Notes: generated by a model not told the origin, from the letters alone. A DNA stretch of 64,000 nucleotides from Rikenellaceae bacterium (GCA_015059715.1 SUZV01000001.1:124001-188000); one strand, 5' to 3'. Shown: positions 35,721 through 45,018, counted from the stretch's first letter. Translations and numbers: made by a program.

Positions 35721-37268
35721 ATGAGTACATCTGTTGTTACAATCGCAGCTGGGGGCATAGTGCTTCTTGTTGTGGCAGTCGCTATAAGCGTTATAACAAT
35801 CCTGCGTAGCCGTCTTGCGGCTAAGCAGGGCGAGTGTGAAGTGCTGTCGTCGAGGCTTACGGAGCGTGAGCAGCGAGTTGAGGGCCTTGTTGAGGAGCTT
35901 CGTCAGCTCACCTCGGAGCGCGATGTGGAGCGTGCGCGTGCCGAGGGTGCGCAACGACAGCTCGATAGTAGCAAGGAGGAGATGCAGCGACTCTTTCGTG
36001 AGCAGGTGGCGCAGATTAAGGAGTCCTATGAGCGCGAACATCAGCAGATAAAGCTCAATGCCGAGCAGCTTATGACACAGTTGCGCGAGCTTACGCAGAG
36101 GCATAGCGAGAACCAGATGGCATTGCTTAAGGAGCAGCTTCTGGCCACCTCGGAGCGAGTACTTAAGGCGCGTGAGGAGGAGTTGGGAGCAAGTAACGTT
36201 GAGCAGATGTCCAAGATTGTCGATCCGATAAATGCTGGGCTAAAGCTTATGCGCGAGACGTTGGAGGCCTCCAAGAGGGAGCATGTCGAGGCTATGACGA
36301 GGCTCGATGCTACGATAGATGCCAATATGCGACGCAGTAACGAGCTCGGTGAGACGGCCGATAGGCTCACACGCGCACTCCTTGGTAAGGTCAAGGTGCA
36401 AGGTAACTTCGGTGAGCTTAAGCTACGGCAGCTCCTCGACGACCTCGGCCTGCGCGAGAACGAGCAGTATAGTACGCAGCAGACGCTTGTCACGCGCTAT
36501 GGCAAGAGCATACGTAGTGACGATGAGAAGCGTCTGGTCCCAGACTTTATCCTTCACTTCCCAAATAATCGCGACATAATTGTCGACTCGAAGGTCAACA
36601 TTGTTGATTACGAGCGATATATCAATAGTGAGGATGAGTTGGAGCGTACACAGCACCTTGCGGCCCATATCAAGAGTATACGCGAGCAGGTCAAGGCTCT
36701 TGCTGCGAAGGATTATAGCCGCTATCTCGATGCGCAGTATACCAAGCTCAACTTTGTGATTTTGTATATGTTTCACGAGGGTGCGCTCAACCTTGCGCTG
36801 CTGAACGATTCGGCTCTTTGGCGCGATGCCTATAATCAGGGCGTATTGATTATGGGTCCGCAGACGATGTATATGAACTTAAGGGTGTTGGAGCTTATGT
36901 GGACACAGAGTCGCCAGCTACAATACCAGACTAAGATTGTTAAGGAGGCTGAGACGATGATTGAGCGTGTTCAGCTCTTCGCTCGTCGCTTCAAGGATGT
37001 CGAAGATAGCTTCGACGAGACGCTCAAGAGCTTCGAGAAGATGAAGCTGCTTGTCGCCGATCGTGGTGCGAGCATAATAACCTCGGCAAAGCATATCATC
37101 TCCTATGGTATTAGAGAGAAGAGCAAGCGAAGTATATCGTCAATATATGTCGATGATGATAGTGATATGGCTATCGGTGAGCTTGACGAAAATAGCACCT
37201 CGGCAATAGAGATGAATACCATCCCAGAGGGGGAAAATGAGGCTTTGGAGAAAAAATATCAAAAATAA
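35721..37268 (+). CDS. rmuC: RmuC-family DNA recombination protein
   Basis: 515 residues. An N-terminal membrane anchor (about residues 5-28) is followed by a long coiled coil (about 35-150, Glu/Arg/Gln-rich) and the RmuC nuclease-like domain with KVQGNFGELKLRQLLDDLGL and LVPDFILHFPNNRDIIVDSKV, a PD-(D/E)XK-type core. RmuC limits recombination at inverted repeats in E. coli, which is of note given the inverted repeats in this genome. An acidic tail ends the protein. Confidence 0.93.
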   Translation: MSTSVVTIAAGGIVLLVVAVAISVITILRSRLAAKQGECEVLSSRLTEREQRVEGLVEELRQLTSERDVERARAEGAQRQLDSSKEEMQRLFREQVAQIKESYEREHQQIKLNAEQLMTQLRELTQRHSENQMALLKEQLLATSERVLKAREEELGASNVEQMSKIVDPINAGLKLMRETLEASKREHVEAMTRLDATIDANMRRSNELGETADRLTRALLGKVKVQGNFGELKLRQLLDDLGLRENEQYSTQQTLVTRYGKSIRSDDEKRLVPDFILHFPNNRDIIVDSKVNIVDYERYINSEDELERTQHLAAHIKSIREQVKALAAKDYSRYLDAQYTKLNFVILYMFHEGALNLALLNDSALWRDAYNQGVLIMGPQTMYMNLRVLELMWTQSRQLQYQTKIVKEAETMIERVQLFARRFKDVEDSFDETLKSFEKMKLLVADRGASIITSAKHIISYGIREKSKRSISSIYVDDDSDMAIGELDENSTSAIEMNTIPEGENEALEKKYQK

Positions 37269-37313
37269 TTTAAAAATATTTTTGACTAAATTATTATGGT
37301 CAAAATATGGGCC

Positions 37314-37340
37314 AGCACAGCACTACGCTGTGCTTTTTTA
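37314..37340 (+). terminator. Intrinsic terminator after rmuC
   Basis: GCACAGC (37315-37321) / GCTGTGC (37327-37333) stem followed by TTTTTTA. Confidence 0.85.
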
Positions 37341-37479
37341 TGTCGTACAGGTCATATATTGCTGATAAACAGCTATCTTTATTGCGTAGCGTCGAAGGGG
37401 TCTTTTGGGCAATAGATTTTATTTATGCATAAATTATTATGATTATAGGTTTTACTTATATGCCTATAAATATTTTTTG

Positions 37480-37511
37480 TTTGGAGAATTAATTTTGTTG
37501 TTATATATTTG
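37480..37511 (+). promoter_or_regulatory. Orphan promoter of the candidate small RNA gene
   Basis: TTTG (37480-37483), 20-bp spacer, TATATTTG (37504-37511). Both boxes match the consensus, and it lies past the rmuC terminator. Confidence 0.7.
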
Positions 37512-37516
37512 CACCA

Positions 37517-37694
37517 GAAAAAGATAAAAACAGCATAAAAAAAGCTAAAAAATAGCTTAGTAATATAGGTAAAAAGGTTAATGAAAATAGTGTAAAGTGT
37601 AAGATGTAAGCGTAAAAATTTAGTAGTGTAAAAAGTTAATAATTGTTTGTGTCCGTGAGGGCTGCTTGGTATAGCTAAGCAGCCCGAACTTTTT
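37517..37694 (+). ncRNA. Candidate stand-alone small RNA of about 180 nt
   Basis: A complete transcription unit with no gene: two-box promoter, about 140 nt of A-rich sequence with stops in every frame (longest ATG frame is MKIV), a small hairpin AGCTA/TAGCT near 37543-37557, a stretch with repeated GTAA motifs (37590-37635), and a strong terminator at 37659-37694. The flanking genes are rmuC, which has its own terminator, and the convergent amylase gene. This makes it a better RNA candidate than a leader. No known RNA family is recognised. Confidence 0.6.
37659..37694 (+). terminator. Intrinsic terminator of the candidate small RNA
   Basis: GGGCTGCTT (37659-37667) pairs with AAGCAGCCC (37677-37685), then GAACTTTTTC. 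The U-tract is on the plus strand, so it does not serve the convergent amylase gene. Confidence 0.85.
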
Positions 37695-37759
37695 CTATGC
37701 ACACCGCTAAGGATGTGCTCCCCACAACAGCTTGTTGTGAGGCGTTAATAGCCCTGTTG

Positions 37760-40700
37760 TTATCGCACAAGCACGATGTAGTCGCCTGCCGAGAGCGACA
37801 CATTATAGGTGGTGCCGAGCGTAATGGTAGAGTCAGTCATCAGATTACGCCACGTGCCCGATACAGGTACGCTAATATCGAATGAGGTGTAGCTATTAGA
37901 GAAGTTACATACCACAATAACGCTACCCTCTGCCGTACTATATATTAGATGCTTGCCGCCAAAGTCGTAGTCACGCACGTTATAGGTGTAGCCTACACCC
38001 TCGTGGCTATACATCTTCTCGTGGTCTGTACGCCACGATATAGCCTTCGACAGAGCGTTGTAGAGAGCCTTGCGGTGGGTATTGTTTAGGTAGTCCCACT
38101 TGGCGGGTTTCTTGCCCGTGCGACCATTATACTCGATGGAGTAGTCGTATCCAAGCTCTCCGAGCTGCCACATCATCTTGGGGTATGGTGCGAGGAAGTG
38201 GAGGCAGTAGGCCCCCTGTAGCTGCTTCGATAGTCGTGCCCAGTCCCCCTTAATCCAACTCTGGCCATAGGTTACGGCCTTATATGCTGCGCGCTCCTCG
38301 TCGTGACTCTCGAAGAAGCTCACACGCCCCGAGGCTATGTCGCCCGCAAAGTCGCTACTTGTGTTGTAGCCCATAATCGTCTGGTAGTAGGGCTCGCTCT
38401 GCTTGTTCCACAGCAGTATGTCGCGATATGCCGCCAGCTCGTTCTCCTCGCTATAGTCGGCAAAGTGTTCAAGTATGATGTAGGCATCCTGAGATATCGA
38501 GCGTATAGCATCGGCGTAATCCTTGATAATGGCTATGCGCGAGCTATCGTAGCTGCTCCACGTGCCGACACCGCCATCGTCCGTGCCCGAATTGCGCTGT
38601 GTTAGCCCCTTGGCTAAGTCGAAGCGAAAGCCATCAACCTTATACTCCTCCAACCAGAACTTGAGCATACGCTTAAAGTAGTTGCGCGTCTCCGTATACT
38701 CGTGGTTAAAGTCGTGATAGACACTATATGGATGGCGTGCTACGCGGTTGAAGAATGGGTTGGCATCCGTAGTGCAGTTGTTGTACGAGTCCCACCACAT
38801 CTTGGCATAGGGGAATAGTCCTGTGGCGTGGTTTAGGACAACGTCGATGATTACGGCGATGCCGCGCTTGTGACACTCGTCGATAAATCGCTGATAATCC
38901 TCCTTGGTGCCATAGGCCTTGTCGGGGGCGAAGTAGAAGCAGGGGTTGTAGCCCCATGAGTCGTTACCGTCGAACTCCTGAATAGGCATAAGCTCTATGG
39001 CGTTGATGCCCAGCGTGGCGAGGTGGTCGAGCTTGGCTATGGCAGCATCTACCGTACCCTCCGAGCTAAAGTCGCGCAGGTGTAGCTCGTATATGGCCAA
39101 AGAGTTCTTTGCTGGGCGGTCAAAGTTCGGAATACTCCAATTGTATGGCTCGGGCATAACCTCAAATAGCGATACTACGTCCGAGGCATTCGATGGGTAG
39201 CTCCTAAGATTGGGGTATGTCGACGAACTGATATATTTATCGTTCCAGGGGTCGAGAATCTTCTCGGCATAGGGGTCGCCTACGCGCGTGCTGCCGTCAA
39301 CGAGGTATTGGTAGCCATACTCCTTGCCGATGGATAAACCCTCGATGGTTAGCCAGAAGTAGTTGCCGTCCTTGTGCATCTGCGATGCTGAGTTTGCGCT
39401 ATAGTTGTTAAAGTCGGCTAAGAGGTGTACGCTGCTCTTGCCTGGGGCGTAGAGCACGAAGGTCGCTGTTGTGCCAGTCACCGACACGCCATACTGTGCG
39501 CCTAAGGGGCGGCGGTTAAGGCTGTTGTCGACATATAGGAGTATGTCATTGCCTTGATTCTTGAGCTCTACCTTGCCGTCGGCCGAGCGGAATACGAAGG
39601 CTATGTACTCGATGCTTTCGCTCGCAGGCACACCGTAGAAGGCGCGTAGACCACCGTTGAGTGTGAGCTGCCACTTGTTGTCGCCTATGTTTGTAAGCTT
39701 GCAAGATGGGGTGTTCTCCGACCAGTCGGCCTTGACATATCGCCAGTCGCTTGTCGAGCTGCTCTTGCTTGTAAGCACGCCAGTGTGGGCATATATGTCG
39801 CCCGTAAAGCCATCCATCACCGTAGCAGTGGTGTTGAGCGTGATGATGATGTCCTCCGAGGTGTTTTCGTCGATGTTGCAAGGTTGCGACGAGATGAGCT
39901 GAGTCTGCTCAAGGCCTTGACGAACTACGGGGATGAGGATGTCGCTGCCGTTATCCTTGATACTCTTGCTACCATCCGCTGAGCGGAATACAAAGGCTAT
40001 ATCCTCGATATTGTCGTCTCGGGCTACGCCATAGAAGGTGCGCACACCACCCTTGATTACGAATTGCCAAATGTCGCCACTGCGCTTTGTGAGCCTGCAC
40101 GCCTCGGTATTCTCCGTCCAAGCCGCCTTGATATACCTCCAGTCGCTTGGCGATGAGCTCTCGGTGGTGATGATGCCCGTGTGGGCATAGATATCGCCAG
40201 TGTAGTTGGCCATAGCCGTATTTTTAGCGTTAACCAAGACTACGATATCCTCTGTTGTGTCGTCGTATATCGTGGCAGGGTAGGTGGCGATAAGCGGCAT
40301 GGTGCTACTGTTGAGAGTGTCGAAAAAGGTGTCGAAGGCTCGCATCGGCTGTATATGGTTGCGCTCGATGGTCACGCTCTTGGATGTCGACTTGGTCATT
40401 GAGCTACCATCGGTAAATGTTATCTCGACACTAAAACCCTTGGTAAATGTCTGTGGTGCTACGACAAAGTAGAGCGATGTGGGTGTTGAGAGGTTTAGCT
40501 GTATGCCCTCTGACGCAGTTATTGTGGTGCTGCGCGCGGCGGTGTCGGTCGCTGCGGCTGAGAGTCCAAGCTCTAAGCTTTTGTAGTTGGCTACAGCCTT
40601 GCCTGAGAGCTGTTCGTTGTTGTTTCCGCGCAGCGTTACGCTCTCGATAGATTGTATGCCAGTAAGCTCTAAGCGTATCCAGCCGCAAAGGCTACGTAGG

Positions 40701-41164
40701 AGTATGTTATCGCTATCGCCAGCGTAGAGCATAGGGTTATCGCCTACGCCATACGACCCAGGGTGGTAGTGCTGCGTTGCAGGAAGCTCTATTTCGACGG
40801 TGTTGGTTGCAGGGTCAACCACATACTCCTCAGAGTAGGGGTATATGGCTACGATATCCTCCATTGCAGTGCCTGTGTAGGCTGTTTCGCGCTCTAAGGT
40901 GCCGCTCTTGTCGCCTGTGGCTCCTATGAAGGTGAAACGGTTGTTGGCGGTAGTGCGGTAGAAGAGCGATACAGCATCGCCAGCACTCCATACGGTGTTT
41001 AGCTCGTTGTTGAGCTCTATGCGTGTAGTATCGCTATCTAATGTTGCATATAGATGGCTGGGGATGCCGTTCTCGGATGTAGTGTTAGATAGCTCCTCAA
41101 TCTCGGCATGGGTACAACCAATAAGTAGAGTGCATAGCGCGGCAATGTAGCGTAGTGGCTTCAT
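37760..41164 (-). CDS. Surface lipoprotein alpha-amylase (GH13) with fimbrillin-like N-terminus
   Basis: 1134 residues. Signal and lipobox LLIGC (Cys17). Residues about 30-275 resemble the Mfa-like/fimbrillin lipoprotein domain (VWSAGDAVSLFY, IVAIYPYS). Two tandem ~115-residue modules follow (about 295-412 and 425-545, both with YTGDIYAHTG or FTGDIYAHTG, SDWRY and IAFVFRSADG), then a CBM48-like domain (about 555-640) and the GH13 barrel. Catalytic residues are Asp849 in DGFRFDL, Glu899 in ILEHF and Asp955 in FFESHDEER. It should hydrolyse alpha-1,4-glucan at the cell surface, complementing the pullulanase at 19.4 kb. No susCD neighbours. Confidence 0.88.
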   Translation of the reverse strand: MKPLRYIAALCTLLIGCTHAEIEELSNTTSENGIPSHLYATLDSDTTRIELNNELNTVWSAGDAVSLFYRTTANNRFTFIGATGDKSGTLERETAYTGTAMEDIVAIYPYSEEYVVDPATNTVEIELPATQHYHPGSYGVGDNPMLYAGDSDNILLRSLCGWIRLELTGIQSIESVTLRGNNNEQLSGKAVANYKSLELGLSAAATDTAARSTTITASEGIQLNLSTPTSLYFVVAPQTFTKGFSVEITFTDGSSMTKSTSKSVTIERNHIQPMRAFDTFFDTLNSSTMPLIATYPATIYDDTTEDIVVLVNAKNTAMANYTGDIYAHTGIITTESSSPSDWRYIKAAWTENTEACRLTKRSGDIWQFVIKGGVRTFYGVARDDNIEDIAFVFRSADGSKSIKDNGSDILIPVVRQGLEQTQLISSQPCNIDENTSEDIIITLNTTATVMDGFTGDIYAHTGVLTSKSSSTSDWRYVKADWSENTPSCKLTNIGDNKWQLTLNGGLRAFYGVPASESIEYIAFVFRSADGKVELKNQGNDILLYVDNSLNRRPLGAQYGVSVTGTTATFVLYAPGKSSVHLLADFNNYSANSASQMHKDGNYFWLTIEGLSIGKEYGYQYLVDGSTRVGDPYAEKILDPWNDKYISSSTYPNLRSYPSNASDVVSLFEVMPEPYNWSIPNFDRPAKNSLAIYELHLRDFSSEGTVDAAIAKLDHLATLGINAIELMPIQEFDGNDSWGYNPCFYFAPDKAYGTKEDYQRFIDECHKRGIAVIIDVVLNHATGLFPYAKMWWDSYNNCTTDANPFFNRVARHPYSVYHDFNHEYTETRNYFKRMLKFWLEEYKVDGFRFDLAKGLTQRNSGTDDGGVGTWSSYDSSRIAIIKDYADAIRSISQDAYIILEHFADYSEENELAAYRDILLWNKQSEPYYQTIMGYNTSSDFAGDIASGRVSFFESHDEERAAYKAVTYGQSWIKGDWARLSKQLQGAYCLHFLAPYPKMMWQLGELGYDYSIEYNGRTGKKPAKWDYLNNTHRKALYNALSKAISWRTDHEKMYSHEGVGYTYNVRDYDFGGKHLIYSTAEGSVIVVCNFSNSYTSFDISVPVSGTWRNLMTDSTITLGTTYNVSLSAGDYIVLVR

Positions 41165-41238
41165 AACTATCTGATAATATTATGTGAAACGCTTGTGACG
41201 CTCTTAGGATGGAAATGGGGGACCTAAAAGCAATCACG

Positions 41239-41269
41239 CAAAGATACGCAAAAAGTATAAACTTTTCAA
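41239..41269 (-). promoter_or_regulatory. Promoter of the amylase gene
   Basis: Minus-strand TTG (41267-41269), 20-bp spacer, TATCTTTG (41239-41246); leader about 70 nt. Confidence 0.6.
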
Positions 41270-41298
41270 CACTTGATACCTTTTTGTAGCTGTGCAGC

Positions 41299-42768
41299 TT
41301 AGCTATTGCTACGTTTCGAGCAGAGCCATAGGCCGAGCATCGATATGGCAGCATTGAGGATAAGTATCTCGTAGCTGAAGGTGTAGCCACAGAGCCACCT
41401 CTCGGCATTGTGTGCTACGACGTAGCTTAGTAGCGGAGCTATTACTGCAACGATAGGTATGGCACGTGCCTCGATATCTCGCTTAGTCATTATGCCAAAG
41501 GCGAAGAGACCCAGTAGTGGACCATAGGTGTAGCTGGCCATGGTGAAGATTAGCGTGATAGCTCCTGCTGTGCTCCATCGGTTGAAGAGTATGATGACGA
41601 GGGTCATGGCAACAGCTATGAGGGTGTGGCTCGCCCTACGCATACGCTCTAACCTCTGCGCCTGTGAGGCCGAGTGGCTGTCGTAACGCTTGCCCCCATC
41701 GAGGATGTCGAGGCTAAACGATGTTGTCAGCGCGGTGAGTGCCGAGCCTGCCGATGAGTAGGTCGAGGCTACAAGGCCGAGGATGAAGAGCATGCCCACA
41801 GCCACTGGTAGACCGCACTGTGTGGCTACATAGCCAAAGAGGTCATCCCCACGCTCGATAGCTACTCCATTGCTGTCGATAAAGATATAGAGGAGTGCCC
41901 CTAATGTCAAGAAGAGTGTGATGACCACCACTTGAATTACTATCGATTGCATCATCCCTCGCTGAGCATCACGCTGTGTGCGGCACGATAGTATCGTCTG
42001 CATCATATCCTGGTCAAGACCCGTCATGGCGATGACAAGAAATATTCCCGAGATAAACTGCTTCCAGAAGTATCGCCTATCGAGCACATCGTCGAAGAAT
42101 AGCACCTTGGAGTAGTCGCTCTCGGCTACTGCCGATAGTGCCTCCCCAATATTAAGGTCTAAGGCCGCGATGACGTAGATGATGCAGGTGGCCACACTGC
42201 CAACCATAAGTATCGTCTTAAGCATCTCGACCCATACTACCGACTTTACACCTCCACGGCGCGTATAGAGCCATACGAGCGTCATCATAAGCGTAGCATT
42301 GACGCTAAAGGGTATGTCGTAGTGGTCGTATAGCACCCCTTGCAGCACTATGCAGATAACGTAGGCTCGTAGCGAGGCCGAGAGAATCTTCGAGATAAAG
42401 AACATCCACGCCCCTGTCTTATGTGCTACGATGCCAAACCTCTGGTCTAAGTATTCGTATAGCGAGACTACGCCCAAGCGATAGTACAGCGGTATTAGAA
42501 GGTAGGCGATGACGATGTAGCCTACGAAGAACCCTAACGTGGTCTGTAGATAGGAGAAGCTGTCAGTTGCGACACTGCCAGGCACCGAGATAAAGGTTAC
42601 GCCCGACATCGCCGCGCCGACCATAGCTATGGCCGCGACAATGCGTGGCGTGCTGCGCCTTGCTGTGAAGAAGGTGGCGTTGTCGCTATTGCGGCTGCTG
42701 CGCCACGCCACAGTGAAGAGCAGGACAATGTAGCCTACGAGGGTGAGTATGATAGCTGTAGTAGACAC
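41299..42768 (-). CDS. Sodium:solute symporter (SSS family)
   Basis: 489 residues, about thirteen membrane spans, inner membrane. SSS signatures include TFISVPGSVATDSFSYLQTT near the N-terminus, GGVKSVVWVEMLKTILM and LGLVASTYSSAGSALTALTTSFSLDIL. The substrate is not predictable; Bacteroidales members take up sugars, sialic acid, amino acids or vitamins. It starts with GTG one base after the stop of the FAD oxidoreductase, so the two are co-translated. Confidence 0.9.
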   Translation of the reverse strand: MSTTAIILTLVGYIVLLFTVAWRSSRNSDNATFFTARRSTPRIVAAIAMVGAAMSGVTFISVPGSVATDSFSYLQTTLGFFVGYIVIAYLLIPLYYRLGVVSLYEYLDQRFGIVAHKTGAWMFFISKILSASLRAYVICIVLQGVLYDHYDIPFSVNATLMMTLVWLYTRRGGVKSVVWVEMLKTILMVGSVATCIIYVIAALDLNIGEALSAVAESDYSKVLFFDDVLDRRYFWKQFISGIFLVIAMTGLDQDMMQTILSCRTQRDAQRGMMQSIVIQVVVITLFLTLGALLYIFIDSNGVAIERGDDLFGYVATQCGLPVAVGMLFILGLVASTYSSAGSALTALTTSFSLDILDGGKRYDSHSASQAQRLERMRRASHTLIAVAMTLVIILFNRWSTAGAITLIFTMASYTYGPLLGLFAFGIMTKRDIEARAIPIVAVIAPLLSYVVAHNAERWLCGYTFSYEILILNAAISMLGLWLCSKRSNS

Positions 42769-42769
42769 G

Positions 42770-44335
42770 TCAATAGTTATATGCCTTGCAGTAGCGCGCT
42801 ACAGCATCGGCAATGCGCTCGCCATCGAGGGCGGCAGATACAATACCTCCAGCATAGCCAGCACCCTCGCCAGCAGGGAAGAGACCCTCAATCTGTGTAT
42901 GCATAAGCGTCTCTGGGTCACGCGGTATGCGCACAGGTGTCGAGGTGCGCGACTCTACGCCTACCACGATAGCCTCGTCCGAGACAAAGCCCTTCATCTT
43001 ACGCCCAAAGGTGGCTATGCCGCTGCGTAGTCTTGCCCCTATATTTTCGGGCATCCAGAGGTCGAGGCGCGAGGCTGTAAGGCCTGGGATGTAAGATGTG
43101 CGTGGCAAGCTGTGTGAGGCACGTCCAGCTACGAAGTCAGAGACACGCTGTGCTGGAGCTACCTGACGCTCGCCACTATGCTCGCGTGCCAGCTCCTCGA
43201 AGAGCTGCTGATATCTTAATCCTGCAAGCTCGCCATACTGAGCCCTCAGGTGGGCAAAGTCCTCAAGACGTATCTCGGTGACAAGCCCCGAGTTTGCAAA
43301 TGCCGAGTTACGACCACTTGGCGACATGCCATTAACTACGGCCTGTGTCGTGTCGGTCATAGCAGGCACGATGAAACCTCCAGGACACATACAGAAGGAG
43401 TAGACACCACGTCCAGCCTCCTGGCTTACAAGTGAGTAGCTTGCGGCAGGGAGCCACTCGCCACGCTCCTCGCGGTGATACTGTATGCTGTCGATAAGCC
43501 TCTGAGGGTGCTCTATGCGCACACCCATCGCGAAGGGCTTGGCCTCGATGGCGATGCCGAGGCTGTGGAGTAGTTCGTATATGTCGCGTGCAGAGTGTCC
43601 TGTGGCCAATACTACGGCGGCACCCTCGATAACCTCGTCGCCCACTTTTACTCCCGTTATGCGGCCCTCCTTGATTACAAAGCCTGTTACGCGGCTGTCG
43701 AAGAGCACACGTCCACCCTGTGAGGTTATCGTGCGACAGATGTTCGATATTATGCGTGGGAGCTTGTCTGTACCGATATGTGGATGTGCCTCGTAGAGAA
43801 TTGTCGGGTTAGCACCATGCCACACGAGGGTTTGTAGAGCCTTGTTGTAGTCGCCACGTTTCTTGCTGCGCGTGAAGAGCTTGCCATCGGAGAATGTTCC
43901 TGCGCCACCCTCGCCAAAGGCGTAGTTCGAGTCGGGGTTGATGTCGCCACCGCGATTTATCTGCGCGATGTCGTGCTTACGCGATAGTACCGACTTGCCG
44001 CGCTCAAGGAGTATGGGTTTATATCCCAACTCAATGAGTCGTAGTGCAGCGAATAGTCCAGCAGGTCCCGAGCCTACAACGACCACCTCGGTGCCGTTGT
44101 CGACGTTGGGGTAGTCGAAGTGGAGGGGCGCAGGCTGAGGCTCCTTGTCGATGTATATCTCTAAAGAGAGGTTTACCTTGGCCATACGCTGTCGCGCATC
44201 TATCGAGCGTTTTATCACTCGTGCAAGAGCGATATCGCTCTGTCGTATTCCTAACCTCTCGGCAGCACGTGCTAAGTAGAATCTCTCGTCGGCAGCCTGC
44301 TTTGGCGATAGTTGCAGTGTTATGGTCTTTGGCAT
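42770..44335 (-). CDS. FAD-dependent oxidoreductase (COG2509 type)
   Basis: 521 residues. An N-terminal ~85-residue domain (QSDIALARVIKRSIDARQR) precedes the FAD/NAD Rossmann motif VVVGSGPAGLFAALRLIELGYKPILLERG. Further blocks are NYAFGEGGAGTFSDGKLFTRSKK, AVVLATGHSARDIYELL, SFCMCPGGFIVPA and the C-terminal GLFPAGEGAGYAGGIVSAALDG. These define the widespread but uncharacterised family annotated as NAD(FAD)-utilising dehydrogenase. The reaction is unknown. Promoter boxes lie 73-106 bp upstream, divergent from tRNA-Leu. Confidence 0.9.
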   Translation of the reverse strand: MPKTITLQLSPKQAADERFYLARAAERLGIRQSDIALARVIKRSIDARQRMAKVNLSLEIYIDKEPQPAPLHFDYPNVDNGTEVVVVGSGPAGLFAALRLIELGYKPILLERGKSVLSRKHDIAQINRGGDINPDSNYAFGEGGAGTFSDGKLFTRSKKRGDYNKALQTLVWHGANPTILYEAHPHIGTDKLPRIISNICRTITSQGGRVLFDSRVTGFVIKEGRITGVKVGDEVIEGAAVVLATGHSARDIYELLHSLGIAIEAKPFAMGVRIEHPQRLIDSIQYHREERGEWLPAASYSLVSQEAGRGVYSFCMCPGGFIVPAMTDTTQAVVNGMSPSGRNSAFANSGLVTEIRLEDFAHLRAQYGELAGLRYQQLFEELAREHSGERQVAPAQRVSDFVAGRASHSLPRTSYIPGLTASRLDLWMPENIGARLRSGIATFGRKMKGFVSDEAIVVGVESRTSTPVRIPRDPETLMHTQIEGLFPAGEGAGYAGGIVSAALDGERIADAVARYCKAYNY

Positions 44336-44407
44336 ATATCACGTATTTATTGCTCTGTGCCGCCCTCGGCAAAGTCGATTTGCGGCACACGCATAGTGTT
44401 CAAGATA

Positions 44408-44441
44408 CAAAAGTAAGAAAATTTTGCAATAAAATGCCAAA
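44408..44441 (-). promoter_or_regulatory. Promoter of the FAD oxidoreductase-symporter operon
   Basis: Minus-strand TTTG (44438-44441), 22-bp spacer, TACTTTTG (44408-44415). Confidence 0.5.
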
Positions 44442-44446
44442 TAATG

Positions 44447-44477
44447 TTGTGTATATTATAAAAAGTTTCTATCTTTG
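44447..44477 (+). promoter_or_regulatory. tRNA-Leu promoter
   Basis: TTG (44447-44449), 20-bp spacer, TATCTTTG (44470-44477). Confidence 0.6.
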
Positions 44478-44533
44478 CAACGCAAAATACCACTTAAGGG
44501 TTTTAGACGAGTTGGTGGTATTTAGCAGGTCCT

Positions 44534-44615
44534 GCGGATATGGTGTAATTGGTAGCCACGTCAGACTTAGGATCTGATGCCGAGAGGCGTGGGGGTTCGA
44601 GTCCCTTTATCCGCA
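44534..44615 (+). tRNA. tRNA-Leu (anticodon TAG)
   Basis: 82-nt type II tRNA. Acceptor GCGGATA pairs with TATCCGC, discriminator A. Anticodon stem TCAGA/TCTGA around loop CTTAGGA gives TAG. A long variable arm (GCCGAGAGGC region) and a T arm with GTTCGAGTC follow. CCA is not encoded. Confidence 0.96.
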
Positions 44616-44619
44616 CTTC

Positions 44620-44653
44620 ACAAGCGACCTATTCGGGTCGCTTGTTTCGTTTG
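44620..44653 (+). terminator. Intrinsic terminator of tRNA-Leu
   Basis: ACAAGCGACC (44620-44629) pairs with GGTCGCTTGT (44636-44645), followed by TTCGTTTG. Just after it, GATAAAGGGACTCG (44653-44666) is the exact reverse complement of tRNA positions 44598-44611. Confidence 0.8.
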
Positions 44654-44697
44654 ATAAAGGGACTCGCACTGACTGTGGCGGCTCGGCAATAGTTTGC

Positions 44698-44806
44698 GGT
44701 GAGCATATTGCTACGCAATCTCGAAAAGCAAATGGATAATACTTCGGTGAGTAAACTCCCCCAGTATTATCCATTCACTTTTCCGACCTATGGTCGTATG
44801 CTCACC
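44698..44806. repeat. Nested 109-bp inverted repeat
   Basis: Outer arms GGTGAGCATA (44698-44707) and TATGCTCACC (44797-44806); inner perfect arms AATGGATAATACT (44731-44743) and AGTATTATCCATT (44763-44775). No ORF of substance lies within. Confidence 0.8.
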
Positions 44807-44814
44807 TTGCCATT

Positions 44815-44853
44815 GCTCTCGCTCTTCGGAACGCAGTTCGAGTCTGGTCGTAC
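44815..44853 (+). repeat. Dispersed repeat with tRNA T-arm-like sequence
   Basis: A block from GCTCTCGCTCTTCGGAACGC through CAGTTCGAGTCTGGTCGT recurs at about 45960-45998, after the second 83-bp repeat instead of before it. GTTCGAGTC is the T-loop signature. Confidence 0.7.
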
Positions 44854-44881
44854 TATTGGGTGTGTTGGATTGGTGTTTAGG

Positions 44882-44964
44882 GTCGCGTTTTTGCGTATAA
44901 AGGGGCCCGCGAAGCAGAGCTTCGCAACTCTATTTATATTTACATTCCCTCCAAACCTCCCTTT
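44882..44964 (+). repeat. 83-bp direct repeat, copy 1
   Basis: Matches 45731-45813 without gaps; I see four mismatches, one C/T and three in the loop of the internal GCGAAGC/GCTTCGC hairpin (AGA versus TTT). It continues into a CCTCCCTTT/AAAGGGAG hairpin and a GCAAGTG/CACTTGC hairpin. Confidence 0.9.
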
Positions 44965-45018
44965 GGCAAAGGGAGACTTGTGGCAAGTGTTCCACTTGCT
45001 TGATAAATCAATTTTTGC

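Noticed and set aside
32670..37268. Plus-strand run galE to rmuC as one functional pathway
   Set aside because: Gaps of 36-81 bp and unrelated functions; at most a loose transcriptional unit.
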